Assembly (NCBI GenBank): GCA_051985675.1
Contig: JBPYFJ010000153.1
Span: 81,835 to 145,834, forward strand
Source of the DNA: JAFAXD01 sp051985675
GTDB taxonomy: Bacteria; Pseudomonadota; Alphaproteobacteria; Rhizobiales; Xanthobacteraceae
Length of the DNA stretch: 64,000 bases
Direction: 5' to 3'
The notes under the pieces are model-generated. The model was given only the letters and a program-made list of their open reading frames with translations. It ran no database searches and had not been told where the DNA came from. Numbering within the stretch: position 1 is the first letter of the stretch; the number at the start of each line of letters is the position of its first letter. The position numbers and the translations under genes are program-made. Below, piece by piece: positions 1 through 8,130 of the stretch.

Positions 1-21
1 TCGAACGCTGCGGTTACTCTC

Positions 22-1305
22 ATGGTCGCAGCGCCAAAAAAACGATCACCCGTACGCGGTGCAATTGCGCGCTACCGGCATGCGCGAAGGACGTTGCGGA
101 CGCCGGCTTCCCGTCAAAGCCGCCACGGCCTGGACTGGACCAATTTCTTCATTGCCGACCTGCAGACGGGTTTCGGGACATTCGTTGCCTTCTACCTAGC
201 CAGTCTCGGATGGTCACAGGCCGATGTTGGATTCGCGCTTGGGCTGAGTGGATTTGCCGGCGTGTTCGGCCAAATCCCCGGCGGCGCCTTGGCTGACGGC
301 ATGCCTTGGAAGCGCACGCTCGTCGCCGCCGGCGTGTCAATGATCTGCGCAGCGGCGCTCATCCTGGCCCTCTGGCCGACACCGGTCCTGGTGTTTGTGG
401 CGGAGACGCTGCACGGCCTGAGTTCCGGGCTGATCATGCCGACCATCGCTGCCATCAGTCTGGGTTTGGTAGGACGGCGCGCGATGTCGCTGCGGACTGG
501 TCGGAACTTTCGATTTTCAGCGGCCGGCACAGCGACGACGGCCCTCGCCTTGGGAACGATTGGCAGCCTGATTTCGGCGCGCGCCATTTTCCTGGTGGCA
601 GCCGCCCTGTGTGCGCCCGCGTTGATCGCGCTCAGTCAGATTCGTAGCGACGAAATCGACTACCGGCGCGCCCGGAACGCGACCGCGGGCCAGGACGTCG
701 TCAAATTCGCGCGCGTGATCGATCTCGCCAAGAACCGCAACCTGCTGCTGTTCGCCGCTTGCATCGTCCTGTTCCAATTCGCCAACGCATCGATTTTGCC
801 ACTTGTGAGCGAGGGCCTTGCGGCGCGAGGAACCGGCATGGGATCCGCGATGACATCCAGCCTTATCGTTGGGCCGCAAATCGTCGTCGCTCTTCTGGCG
901 CCGTGGATCGGCTACTACTCCGAAGCTTGGGGGCGCAAACCCTTGCTCCTGGTCGGTATTGGCTTGGAGGCAATCCGCGCCGCATTGTTCAGCTTTGTGA
1001 CGGACGTTCCCGCGATGATGGCAATCCAGCTGCTGGACGGCGTGAGTGGCTCGATCATCAACGTATTGTCGGTGTTGGTGATTGCCGACCTGACGGCCGG
1101 GACCGGCCGGTTCAATCTCGCGCAGGGCGTCCTTGGAGCGATGATTGGAGTTTCGGCTTCCACCAGCATCGCCCTCACCGGTGTCGTTTTTGACGCGTTC
1201 GGTCGTGGGGTCGGCTTCCTGGTCATCGGCGCCGTCGCGGCCGCGGCTACGGCGATGGTGTGGATGCTTCTACCGGAGACCAAGCCGGCGCAGTATCAGG
1301 ACTAG
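22..1305 (+). CDS. MFS transporter
   Basis: A 427-residue integral membrane protein of the major facilitator superfamily. It has about twelve hydrophobic segments in two halves. After the second segment comes the typical loop pattern GALADGMPWKR (the family's G-x-L-aD-r-x-G/W-rkr motif), and there is a long polar linker near residues 210-235 between the halves. The N-terminal 40 residues are basic and cytoplasmic. The ATG at 22 is the first in frame. MFS proteins move small solutes or drugs across the inner membrane by proton-coupled or facilitated transport; the substrate cannot be read from the sequence. It stands alone, convergent with the Crp-type regulator downstream. Confidence 0.85.
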   Translation: MVAAPKKRSPVRGAIARYRHARRTLRTPASRQSRHGLDWTNFFIADLQTGFGTFVAFYLASLGWSQADVGFALGLSGFAGVFGQIPGGALADGMPWKRTLVAAGVSMICAAALILALWPTPVLVFVAETLHGLSSGLIMPTIAAISLGLVGRRAMSLRTGRNFRFSAAGTATTALALGTIGSLISARAIFLVAAALCAPALIALSQIRSDEIDYRRARNATAGQDVVKFARVIDLAKNRNLLLFAACIVLFQFANASILPLVSEGLAARGTGMGSAMTSSLIVGPQIVVALLAPWIGYYSEAWGRKPLLLVGIGLEAIRAALFSFVTDVPAMMAIQLLDGVSGSIINVLSVLVIADLTAGTGRFNLAQGVLGAMIGVSASTSIALTGVVFDAFGRGVGFLVIGAVAAAATAMVWMLLPETKPAQYQD

Positions 1306-1395
1306 CGCTTCTCCGAGCTGCTATCTTCGGTGCGGAAAACGGCGTGTCATTTGACAAATCAGCCGGCGCATATTGAGGCGGAATGCCCGCGCGTC

Positions 1396-2166
1396 TCAGC
1401 TGGTGAGACCAATTTGCGCGGGAACCTCGACATAGTTCGACGGGAAAATTGACGGTTCGGGGCGCAGCTGCAAATAGGCCGGGTCGAACTCTGCAACCGA
1501 CCGCAGCCGGTCCCAATCGTGCACGCGGACCTCGTTCGCCCGGAACGTGATCAAGCCGTCTTCGCGCAGACGTTTTAAACTCTTGTTCACATGCACCAGC
1601 GACAACCCGATCGCATCGGCCAGGTCCGATTGTGTTATCGGCAACTCATAGATTGCACCTTGGGCTCGGCCAATCGCCTGTAGTCGGATCCAGATCTCGC
1701 AGAGCAGATGGGCGATGCGCTGTTGGGCTGTGCGCCGTCCCAGACTGATGAGCCATTGCCGATAGAGAGCCGCATCGAGCATCGTGTCCCGCCAAAGAGC
1801 AAGCTCGATGCGCGGATACTTCCGCATTGCGTCGAAGATTTTCGGACGCGGGATCTCCGCTATCCGGGTATTGTTGAGCGCTGCCACGGCGTGATCCATT
1901 TTCCCGGTCAACAGCGCGCGCAGATCGCAGATGTCGCCAGGGATCAGAAAAGCCATTATCTGGCGCCGTCCCCCGCCCAACAGTTTATATCTGCAAGCAA
2001 ACCCTTCAGTGATTAGGCTCAGTTCGTCAGGCCAATGGCCGTCGGCGACAATGTCCGTTCCTGCCTGCACATTGCGCAATCGAGCAGGCATCGATTGCAA
2101 AACATCGATTTCCGGTTCAGACAACTGGATAAAGTGCGCGAGTTTGCGCGCGAAAGACGCTGGCAT
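1396..2166 (-). CDS. Crp/Fnr family transcriptional regulator
   Basis: A 256-residue regulator with an N-terminal cyclic-nucleotide-binding-like beta barrel (about 20-140) and a C-terminal winged helix of the Crp type. The helix-turn-helix reads ITQSDLADAIGLSLVHVNKS, followed by LKRLREDGLI. No N-terminal cysteine cluster is seen, so an Fe-S oxygen sensor like Fnr is unlikely. The frame is open further upstream to 2550, but that part is antisense-type sequence lacking family similarity. The ATG at 2166, giving MPASFARKL, fits family length. The ligand and targets are unknown. It lies 62 bp downstream of a co-directional 74-residue gene and may share its transcript. Confidence 0.85.
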   Translation of the reverse strand: MPASFARKLAHFIQLSEPEIDVLQSMPARLRNVQAGTDIVADGHWPDELSLITEGFACRYKLLGGGRRQIMAFLIPGDICDLRALLTGKMDHAVAALNNTRIAEIPRPKIFDAMRKYPRIELALWRDTMLDAALYRQWLISLGRRTAQQRIAHLLCEIWIRLQAIGRAQGAIYELPITQSDLADAIGLSLVHVNKSLKRLREDGLITFRANEVRVHDWDRLRSVAEFDPAYLQLRPEPSIFPSNYVEVPAQIGLTS

Positions 2167-2228
2167 TGCCCTGCACCCTTCCGCAGGCAGTAACGGAACG
2201 ACGTGTCCACAATCGCTGCGATCCGGAC

Positions 2229-2453
2229 TCACGCCGGCTTCTTGAGGCCGGTGAGGACTTGCGCGCGCATTTCGGTGGCGTTGCGCACGCCCCTGCTTGC
2301 GACCTTTACGATCTCCTTGGCGAGGATCTCCGTGATCGGGTCGTTGCGATCCGTAAGCTTCAAGTCGTCCAGAAGGTCCTCGTAAGCGCGCCCCATGGAT
2401 GCAACGGTCTCGGGATCGAAGGCGGTATCCTTGAACAGGCGATAAATTGCCAT
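2229..2453 (-). CDS. conserved small hypothetical protein
   Basis: A 74-residue, mostly helical, soluble protein beginning MAIYRLFKDTAFDPETV. It resembles short conserved proteins I recall from rhizobial genomes, which start with a phenylalanine/aspartate-rich helix and end in a lysine-rich tail; no function is known to me. It has no signal peptide or membrane segment. The ATG at 2453 follows a purine-rich GATGGGAA stretch. It precedes the Crp-type regulator on the same strand and is divergent from the gene at 2741. Confidence 0.6.
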   Translation of the reverse strand: MAIYRLFKDTAFDPETVASMGRAYEDLLDDLKLTDRNDPITEILAKEIVKVASRGVRNATEMRAQVLTGLKKPA

Positions 2454-2740
2454 TTCCCATCATCTCTTCGTGCCGCCCGCGACGCCCCTGCTGGCGCGGC
2501 TGAACCGCCAAAAAGAAATAACACGGCTTATTTGGCGGTCGGTCAAACATATAATCGTCCGTCTATTCAGCAGAAAATGCCGATGGCTCAATTGACTGGT
2601 TTCACTGTTCGATAACGTAAGGCATATTCTACTCATTGGAGGTATACGACCTAAAAGGCGTTTAGCGTGCCCTTAGTGCCATTGACTTATAAAATGTAAG
2701 TGAATAATTTTACTCATTATTCGCTTTGGCGAGGGTCATC
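2454..2740. promoter_or_regulatory. AT-rich divergent intergenic region
   Basis: This 287-bp gap separates two divergent small genes and should carry both promoters. The stretch around 2610-2725 is clearly more AT-rich than its surroundings. The octamer TACTCATT occurs twice, at 2630-2637 and 2711-2718, in the same orientation. No perfect operator palindrome was recognised, so binding by the neighbouring Crp-type regulator is only a possibility. Confidence 0.35.
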
Positions 2741-2986
2741 ATGGGCGAACTAACTCGTGGCGAACGGCTGCAGATCATGCTGACCAACGGAGAATTGGCG
2801 GCAGTCGACGACTGGCGTTTCCGCAAGAGAATGCCAAGCCGCGCGTCTGCGGTGCGCGAACTCCTGAAACGGGGATTGCAGGCCGAAGGCTTCACCCTGG
2901 CAGAGAGCGGAAGCAAGTCCAAGGACTACGGGGTGATTGCAGCGCCCAAGAGCGCCGCGCGAAAATCGACGCAAGTCGCAAGGTAG
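2741..2986 (+). CDS. conserved small hypothetical protein, possible ribbon-helix-helix-like
   Basis: An 81-residue basic protein starting MGELTRGERLQIMLTNGEL. The pattern of an N-terminal strand-like segment, then RMPSRASAVRELLKRGL, resembles ribbon-helix-helix DNA-binding proteins, where a short strand is followed by two helices ending in a leucine-rich helix. The C-terminal 20 residues are a lysine/serine-rich tail. A TTG five codons upstream (2726) is in frame, but the ATG at 2741 is preferred because the family-like sequence starts there. The function is inferred from pattern only. Confidence 0.6.
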   Translation: MGELTRGERLQIMLTNGELAAVDDWRFRKRMPSRASAVRELLKRGLQAEGFTLAESGSKSKDYGVIAAPKSAARKSTQVAR

Positions 2987-3079
2987 TCCGTAGTGCCTTT
3001 CCCAGTACTGAAGCGCGGGGCATGTTCCACTTCCAGAATGCCTTGCAGCTCGCCGGCGCCCGTCTTGGTGTTGATCTAA

Positions 3080-3268
3080 TCAGCGTCCGCTAAGACGGCG
3101 CATGACGGCTAGCGGCTCCATCTCGGCAAGCCGCATGTAATTTTTCGCGAGGGCGATGTGGCGAGATCGCGCGTAAGGATCGAGCTCACGTCCCGCGGAG
3201 GCAATCTCTTGCCTCACCCACTCCAAATGGTTTCGCGCCCGGGAGAGGTTGGAGCCATTCGTACGTCT
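3080..3268 (-). pseudogene. coding remnant without a credible start
   Basis: An open frame of 62 codons on the minus strand, too short and start-less for ordinary ORF lists. It reads like protein: LEWVRQEIASAGRELDPYAR is followed by RHIALAKNYMRLAEMEPLAV, with amphipathic helices and mainly GC-ending codons. There is no ATG near its 5' end; only a TTG and a GTG occur about 15-20 codons in, neither with a good ribosome site. A stop codon at 3269-3271 closes the frame upstream, right beside a 12-bp inverted repeat (3280-3313). It may be the C-terminal stub of a small rhizobial gene, or a short gene with a non-ATG start. Confidence 0.4.
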
Positions 3269-3279
3269 TCAAACGCAGA

Positions 3280-3313
3280 GTCTCCGACGTTCGGCACGCC
3301 AAACGTCGGAGAC
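3280..3313. repeat. perfect 12-bp inverted repeat
   Basis: GTCTCCGACGTT (3280-3291) and its exact reverse complement AACGTCGGAGAC (3302-3313) are separated by 10 bases. There is no T-tract on either side, so a classical terminator is unlikely. It could be an operator, a mobile-element end or a transcript hairpin. It abuts the 5' end of the coding remnant at 3080-3268. Confidence 0.6.
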
Positions 3314-3470
3314 CAGTCCATTCACGCTGATCTATTCAGTCGTGTCACGACTCCCGGCCGACGATCTCCGTCACGGTCGCGGTTGATGACGACCGTCTTA
3401 TCCATGTCGGCAACTGGGTCGCAAGGGTAGATAGGGCGAAATGACGCCCAGGATTCACACGTCGCCGCCG

Positions 3471-3935
3471 TTATTCGATGATTTCGATCACTCGACGCGA
3501 CGACGGTTCCACAAGACCGATATGGTTGTCTGAGTAGACGTAACGATACTCGCTCAAACCTGGGCCCCATTCGGTTGGCACAGCCGACAACTCGACGTCC
3601 GCCGGCAAAGTGGTCCCGACGGAAATGTGCTCCCTGGCCTGGTAGGGCCTGACCGGATGTTGCGCAGCGTATTGCTTGATCCGAACACGTTGTTCGGGAG
3701 CGAGCGTCACCGCCCGGTTAGGGCTTCGTTGACCTTGAACTTGGCCCTGTACCGCCTTGGTGTTACCGGAAGGTGTTCCGCCGATTTGCGAGCTGTCACC
3801 GGTACGAGGTGCTTGCTTGACTTGATCCCCGGCGCCGGCAGGTGAATTTTGCGGTGCGTTGTTAATGGTCTGCGCGCACACCGCGCTCGAAACAATTGTC
3901 GCAAGTGCGGAGACAAGTAGAAGCTTCTTTTTCAT
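3471..3935 (-). CDS. secreted DUF1236-type protein
   Basis: A 154-residue exported protein. Residues 1-21 (MKKKLLLVSALATIVSSAVC, then A) form a clear Sec signal peptide. Residues 25-80 are a low-complexity Gly/Gln/Asn/Pro linker. The C-terminal half has the DUF1236 pattern: a strand pair with VPTEWGPGLSEYRYVYSDNH, ending in SRRVIEIIE. DUF1236 proteins are small periplasmic proteins frequent in rhizobia; their function is unknown. The ATG at 3935 is the only sensible start. It is transcribed alone, away from the topoisomerase gene. Confidence 0.75.
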   Translation of the reverse strand: MKKKLLLVSALATIVSSAVCAQTINNAPQNSPAGAGDQVKQAPRTGDSSQIGGTPSGNTKAVQGQVQGQRSPNRAVTLAPEQRVRIKQYAAQHPVRPYQAREHISVGTTLPADVELSAVPTEWGPGLSEYRYVYSDNHIGLVEPSSRRVIEIIE

Positions 3936-4172
3936 TTAGAACTCCTGGCTAGTGGTCTCGCCCCTGGAGCACCAACGAGCGGCAACTCGGAGCAGTTCCC
4001 CGTTCGGCACGGGTCTGCGCGCATGCCTATTAAATAAGACATAGAACGCAGCTCCAAGCTCGTTCCCTCCTCGATCCTGAGCGCAAAGGCGGCGTGCCTC
4101 GCCGCGGTCGAGCGGTTTCTCTTGGGAACTCTGGTCCCGATCCTGAGTTGCTAATGCCGCAGAGGTCGCGCC

Positions 4173-5318
4173 GTGAGTCTCATTTCATCAGGAGCTAACA
4201 TCAGCGCGGGGGACAAACCCGCACCTCACCGGCTGTCACCTGCCAGAGCCGTGGCTCGACGGCTCGGATTACGGTACGTCGAGCAGGGCGAACTGACGTG
4301 GCGGCGAGCGCGGCGGGGCAAAGGGTTCGCCTACTTGCGCGAGGACGGCTCCGTTATCCGACACTCGCTCACCATACGCCGTCTGACCGCGCTTGCGGTT
4401 CCTCCCGCCTATGACGATGTGCGCTACGCCGCCGACGCCGCCGCGCATTTGCAGGCAATCGGACGCGACACCGCGGGCCGCCTGCAATACCGTTATCACC
4501 CCGCGTGGCAGAAGGTGCGCGAGACCCGCAAAGCGCGCCGATTGCTGCGGCTCGCAGAGGCGCTGCCGAAAATCCGCCGCAGCGTCGCACAACACCTGTC
4601 AGGCAGCGAACCCACCCGGGAGCTGGCATTCGCCGCCGTCATTGAACTGATCGCACGCAGCGCAATCCGGCCGGGCAACGACGATTACACCAAGAAGCAT
4701 CGTTCGCATGGGGCGACGACCCTGCTCAGGTCGCACGTCTCGGTCGACGGTGCGGCGCTCAGACTCACGTTCCGGGCCAAGGGCAACAAACTGGTGCAAA
4801 AGGACGTCGTTGCGCCGCACCTCGCCGCTGCAATCACCGTGCTGCAGCAGCTGCCGGGCCGCCGATTGTTCCAATATCGCGACGACGCCGGCGCCGTTCA
4901 GCCGGTCAAATCCGCGCAGGTCAATCAGTTTCTGCGGGAGATCGCGGGCGCGAAGATATCGCTAAAGGATTTTCGCACGTTGTTGGCGTCCGTGGCCGCG
5001 CTGGACGTATTGGCCCGCACGGCGCCGGCCGCGAGTGCGCGCAAGCGCCGCACCCAGGTGCTGGACGCGGTCCGCGCCACCGCCAAGCAGCTCGCCAACA
5101 CGCCCGCGATCTGTCGCAAGAGCTACGTGCACGAAGCGGTCGTGACGGCATTCGAGGACGGCGTGCTCGAACGGTTTGCTGCCACCTTGCGTGGGTGCCG
5201 CTCGCAAGCGCGGCGCGAGCAGGTCCTGGCTCGGGTGATCGCGAGCATGGACGTTAGAGGCACGCCTCAAAACGTCGGACCGGCGCACGCAGCAGCGCCG
5301 CGCGGAAATGCACAATAA
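4173..5318 (+). CDS. DNA topoisomerase IB (eukaryotic/viral type)
   Basis: A 381-residue single-subunit type IB topoisomerase, which relaxes supercoils through a 3'-phosphotyrosine intermediate. Candidate catalytic residues are Arg166 in AIRPGNDDY, Lys203 in FRAKGNK, Arg268 in KDFRT and nucleophile Tyr318 in CRKSYVHEAV. The N-terminal 20-90 region matches the small bacterial TopIB N-domain (RGKGFAYL, then TIRRLTALAVPPAY). The start is GTG at 4173; length fits the bacterial family of about 320-390 residues. The next gene, only 11 bp downstream, encodes a tiny Lys-rich protein, suggesting one transcript. Bacterial TopIB genes are patchily distributed and often sit in accessory DNA. Confidence 0.9.
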   Translation: MSLISSGANISAGDKPAPHRLSPARAVARRLGLRYVEQGELTWRRARRGKGFAYLREDGSVIRHSLTIRRLTALAVPPAYDDVRYAADAAAHLQAIGRDTAGRLQYRYHPAWQKVRETRKARRLLRLAEALPKIRRSVAQHLSGSEPTRELAFAAVIELIARSAIRPGNDDYTKKHRSHGATTLLRSHVSVDGAALRLTFRAKGNKLVQKDVVAPHLAAAITVLQQLPGRRLFQYRDDAGAVQPVKSAQVNQFLREIAGAKISLKDFRTLLASVAALDVLARTAPAASARKRRTQVLDAVRATAKQLANTPAICRKSYVHEAVVTAFEDGVLERFAATLRGCRSQARREQVLARVIASMDVRGTPQNVGPAHAAAPRGNAQ

Positions 5319-5329
5319 GGAGAGCGGTC

Positions 5330-5530
5330 ATGCCCAAGACAGCAAAACGCCGATATTCGCGCAGCGCCGGCCGGGACGTTGAAAGCGAAATGCGCCGATA
5401 CAAGCGCGGCACAGCCAAGAGTGGTCGCGGCGGAAAAGGCGGAAAGGTGAAGAGCCGAAAGCAGGCAATCGCCATCGGCCTGTCCAAGGCGCGCAAGAAA
5501 GGAAAGAAAGTTCCGAAAAAGAAATCATGA
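5330..5530 (+). CDS. DUF6496-type small basic protein
   Basis: A 66-residue protein, roughly one third Lys/Arg, starting MPKTAKRRYSRSAGRDV and ending KKGKKVPKKKS. The segment SGRGGKGGKVKSRKQAIAIG is typical of the DUF6496 family, small basic proteins common in Proteobacteria with no established role. The composition suggests nucleic-acid binding, histone-tail-like. It sits 11 bp after the type IB topoisomerase with a GGAG ribosome site between them, so a shared role in DNA topology or protection is a reasonable inference but unproven. Confidence 0.75.
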   Translation: MPKTAKRRYSRSAGRDVESEMRRYKRGTAKSGRGGKGGKVKSRKQAIAIGLSKARKKGKKVPKKKS

Positions 5531-5586
5531 GCAGGGGTATCCAGCAGGCAGCGAGTGCTGCATCGCATTGACGCCGCGCTCGCAAT

Positions 5587-5793
5587 CTAGTCGAGTGCCA
5601 ACAGGTATTTGCCGAGGATCTGCACCAGGTCATCGGCAGCGTCCTTGGTAATGTAGAGCGATTTTGACTCAGCGCCGAGGCTTGCAACTGATGTCACCAC
5701 CAAGACTTTGATTTCAACATCCCCCGACGCGCCAGCACCCTGCGTCCTTGGGCCGACGTTTTCAATATGCACGATCGACGGTCCATCCTTCAT
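5587..5793 (-). CDS. small hypothetical protein
   Basis: A 68-residue protein starting MKDGPSIVHIENVGPR with an acidic C-terminal helix (KDAADDLVQILGKYLLALD). The alternating hydrophobic segment EIKVLVVTSVASL suggests two beta strands. No family is recognised. It ends 56 bp from the converging DUF6496 gene. The frame has a plausible codon pattern and clear ATG. Function unknown. Confidence 0.5.
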   Translation of the reverse strand: MKDGPSIVHIENVGPRTQGAGASGDVEIKVLVVTSVASLGAESKSLYITKDAADDLVQILGKYLLALD

Positions 5794-5808
5794 GGCAAAG
5801 CGTGCGTC

Positions 5809-6012
5809 CTAGGGACGACGAAGGCGACGCGATGCTGCGTAAGCCATCAGGTTAAAAACAGGTGCACTCGCGAATGGGCGATTGCTCTCGTTTCGCGTGA
5901 CCGTCGGAGCAATCGAAACGCCGGCTCCCCTGTCGACGACGCCCTCGCGGCGTCGAGCCTCGATTTCACGTCGGACTCGCCAGTCAATGAGGTTCGTCAC
6001 ATTGTCGATCAT
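5809..6012 (-). CDS. possible small hypothetical protein
   Basis: A 67-residue frame starting MIDNVTNLIDWRVRREIEAR. The first 22 residues look like a genuine charged amphipathic helix of a kind seen at the start of small rhizobial proteins. The rest is less convincing, so the gene may be degenerate or the true end altered. It lies 15 bp upstream of the 68-residue gene on the same strand. No function can be given. Confidence 0.4.
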   Translation of the reverse strand: MIDNVTNLIDWRVRREIEARRREGVVDRGAGVSIAPTVTRNESNRPFASAPVFNLMAYAASRRLRRP

Positions 6013-6046
6013 GACGTCTTAACGCGGAAAGGATTACGTAGGATCA

Positions 6047-6259
6047 CTAACGCCTCGCGCGGTAGTAGGCATGTCCGTGGTACCGACCAGTCTTCGTCGT
6101 AATGACACGATTGCCTATTCGCTGCGACCGCACGTTTGGCCCAAGTTTCTGCTCGCTGGTCATTGTCGCATCAGGGTCGCTGGTCACATCGCGAGCGTAC
6201 GCAGCACTTGTTCCTGCAATGCCGACAATGACGGCTGCAATAATGAGTTTGCTTTTCAT
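6047..6259 (-). CDS. small secreted hypothetical protein
   Basis: A 70-residue exported protein. The start at 6259 gives MKSKLIIAAVIVGIAGTSAA followed by YARD, a clean Sec signal peptide with cleavage near residue 22. The upstream in-frame start at 6295 adds 12 residues in front of the signal and is not preferred. The mature part is short, polar and ends in a His/Tyr/Arg-rich tail (RYHGHAYYRARR). Such tails are common in small exported rhizobial proteins of unknown role. Confidence 0.6.
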   Translation of the reverse strand: MKSKLIIAAVIVGIAGTSAAYARDVTSDPDATMTSEQKLGPNVRSQRIGNRVITTKTGRYHGHAYYRARR

Positions 6260-6402
6260 CGCACGCACACCTGTCCCTGCGCACCGCCCGTGCACAGCGA
6301 CAATGCAAATGACGGGTTCTTCGTTCCAGGCGCGGATAATGGAACTTTGTTTGGCGCCTCAACGCTTGCAGCTACCGCAACAGCGCAGGCCATCAACCCG
6401 AC

Positions 6403-6630
6403 AGGGTTCTTGAACTGCTAGCTGCCGCTTTTCTGTGGCTAACAATGTCGGCGACATTCTCCTTGTATCTCGGCCATGTCGCCAACTACACCGCAAGCTA
6501 TGGGGCACTGAGTGCCGTAATAGGATTGATGATGTGGATCTCGGCAGTCATTGTATTGATCGGCGCGAAACTCAACGCCGAGTTGAACAAAAGCCGCTGG
6601 GTGATCGCGGCGCCATCATGGCCGACGCCG
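6403..6630 (+). pseudogene. 3' fragment of a YihY/BrkB-family membrane protein
   Basis: The frame through the ATG at 6445 reads LAAAFLWLTMSATFSLYLGH and continues with YTASYGALSAVIGLMMWISA and VIVLIGAKLNAELNK. This matches the last two membrane helices of the YihY/BrkB (UPF0761) family, whose proteins are about 280-320 residues with six membrane segments. The similarity extends upstream of the ATG, but nothing resembling the first four helices was found. The tail after LNAELNK (about 6600-6687) is unrelated low-quality sequence. This is a decayed gene remnant, not a functional 80-residue protein. Confidence 0.7.
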
Positions 6631-6675
6631 GTCGGCCGAGCCGGCGATATGGAAAATCACAACCCGTGCCGAACG

Positions 6676-7365
6676 TCACGGTGCTGAGCGGGCAAGCAGA
6701 AATCCGAACAGCGTTGCGGCACCTAAAACGCTCAGCATCGTCGCCCGATTGCCGTTGCGTACCAGTTCTGATCCACGCGCCACTGCCTCCTCGGTCGTGC
6801 CCTGGGCGCGCAATCCGATCTGACGCAACAGATCGTCGACAGCTTGGTACCCCGTCTCTGGCGGGCGGAGATATTGCCGAAGCAACACGATGATCGGTTC
6901 AACCAAGTCTTCCGGCTTCGCCGTCTGCGAGCGGTGGGACGGCGGCACGAAGCCTTGGGCGGTACGCTGCTCGTTTCCGGTAATCTGCATCGCCTGCGTC
7001 GGAGGGATGGGGTCCCGGACGATATGCCACACCGGTGGGGACGCCGCTGATTGTCTTGCGATCAAGAACGCTACGATCGCCAGTATGCCGGTGAGTGCGA
7101 TCAGGACGGCCGCCACTAGGCTAAATCCGGTAAATATGCCGTAGTGGATCTCGCCCAATTTGTAGAGGGCGGCCAGACCGACGATGAGAGCCAGGAGCGC
7201 CATGATTCCGGCGCACCACAAAAGCCCCGCGACCATTGCCAGGGCGCGGGCCTTCTGCGTGACATGCTCCGAAGCCTGCCCGACCTTGAACGCGAGCTCC
7301 GCCCTGAGCTCGGCGATCTTGGCGTTGACGTCCACGCCGGCAAGCTTCAGAAGCTTGAAGAACAT
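6676..7365 (-). CDS. phage-holin-superfamily-III/YqjE-like membrane protein
   Basis: A 229-residue inner membrane protein. An N-terminal amphipathic region (1-40) is followed by two close hydrophobic segments at about 42-70 and 78-105, the layout of the Phage_holin_3_6/YqjE family, then a polar 100-residue segment and a last hydrophobic stretch (MLSVLGAATLFGFLLARSAP). The start codon overlaps the stop of the upstream DUF883-type gene by one base, as in the E. coli yqjD-yqjE arrangement. These proteins are associated with stress and stationary phase; the holin label is a fold name, not a lysis claim. The middle polar part is longer than usual. Confidence 0.7.
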   Translation of the reverse strand: MFFKLLKLAGVDVNAKIAELRAELAFKVGQASEHVTQKARALAMVAGLLWCAGIMALLALIVGLAALYKLGEIHYGIFTGFSLVAAVLIALTGILAIVAFLIARQSAASPPVWHIVRDPIPPTQAMQITGNEQRTAQGFVPPSHRSQTAKPEDLVEPIIVLLRQYLRPPETGYQAVDDLLRQIGLRAQGTTEEAVARGSELVRNGNRATMLSVLGAATLFGFLLARSAP

Positions 7366-7799
7366 CAGGAATTGCTCCGCCCGCGGCTGATCAATCCGAT
7401 CAGCACGCCGACCATCACGGCCGCGGCGAGGGCGCCAAGGGGATTGCGGCGGCCCATGGCCTCGAGTTCAGATGCAAATGACCTGGCTTGGTCTTTTGCG
7501 GCCGACGCGACATTCGCCCCGCGTTCCGCAAGATCCGAGGCCGCACCGCTGACCTGATTGACCACCGACGAGGAGACTTCGCCGGTCTGGCTGATGAACC
7601 GCGACACTGTGTCCTTCAGGCTGTTGAGATCTCTACGCAGGCTTTCCACGTCATTTGAAGCGTTGCTTGCGAGCGAGGATGCAGCGTTCGAGAGGCCTTC
7701 CTTGCCGCGGTTCACCGCGTCGGTGACATTATCTCGCGTATTTGCGAAATCTGACGAACGCGAGCCCGGGTTGTTCGATCCATGTGTTGAAGCGTTCAC
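7365..7799 (-). CDS. ElaB/YqjD/DUF883-family membrane-anchored protein
   Basis: A 144-residue protein with an N-terminal disordered Asn/Ser stretch, a long coiled helix (about 50-115, with heptad-like DVESLRRDLNSLKDTVSRF) and a C-terminal membrane anchor RRNPLGALAAAVMVGVLIGL. The terminal R-N-P-x-G plus glycine-zipper helix is the hallmark of ElaB/YqjD/DUF883 proteins, which in E. coli are stationary-phase, membrane-bound and ribosome-associated. It is the first gene of a two-gene unit with the YqjE-like protein, with which it overlaps by one base. Confidence 0.75.
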   Translation of the reverse strand: MNASTHGSNNPGSRSSDFANTRDNVTDAVNRGKEGLSNAASSLASNASNDVESLRRDLNSLKDTVSRFISQTGEVSSSVVNQVSGAASDLAERGANVASAAKDQARSFASELEAMGRRNPLGALAAAVMVGVLIGLISRGRSNS

Positions 7800-7974
7800 G
7801 TTTCTCTCCGTGCGGCGTCGCCGCGTTTGTTAGGTGGAAACTCGCTGGCGCGAGCGCTAATCGACATGCAAACAACTAGACGTGGGCAAAAAAAGTTCCG
7901 GCTAGCCCCGCGACGGTTTCGCTTTCAGCGCACAACGTCTGAGGTTGATGCTTGGGCCTGCTCCAAGCGCCGAT

Positions 7975-8130
7975 CTAGATTCGTCCCATCAGAATTAAAA
8001 TGAGCAGGATCACGACAACCAACCCCAGTCCGCCGGATGGGTAATAGCCCCAGCCCGAGCTATACGGCCAGGTTGGAAGCGCGCCGATCAAAACAATAAT
8101 CAGAATGATGATCAGAATGGTTCCCAGCAT
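7975..8130 (-). CDS. DUF3309-family small membrane protein
   Basis: A 51-residue protein starting MLGTILIIILIIVLIGALP and ending LVVVILLILILMGRI. It has two hydrophobic helices joined by a short TWPYSSGWGYYPSGGLG loop, exactly the DUF3309 pattern. Members are found across Proteobacteria and have no known function; some are annotated as stress-induced. The frame is open to 8310, but the ATG at 8130 is the family start and follows a GGGAGAAATCG ribosome site. Confidence 0.8.
   Translation of the reverse strand: MLGTILIIILIIVLIGALPTWPYSSGWGYYPSGGLGLVVVILLILILMGRI

Larger units (their letters stand above)
2987..3470. other. gene-poor gap with coding remnant and hairpin
   Basis: 484 bp without an intact gene. 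It contains the minus-strand coding remnant (3080-3268) and the perfect inverted repeat at 3280-3313. The rest, 2987-3079 and 3314-3470, shows nothing I can name. A plus-strand frame at 3158-3430 was considered and rejected. Confidence 0.5.

Noticed and set aside
3158..3430. 90-codon plus-strand frame
   Set aside because: GTG start without ribosome site, passes through the inverted repeat, no domain; the minus strand in 3080-3268 is more protein-like.
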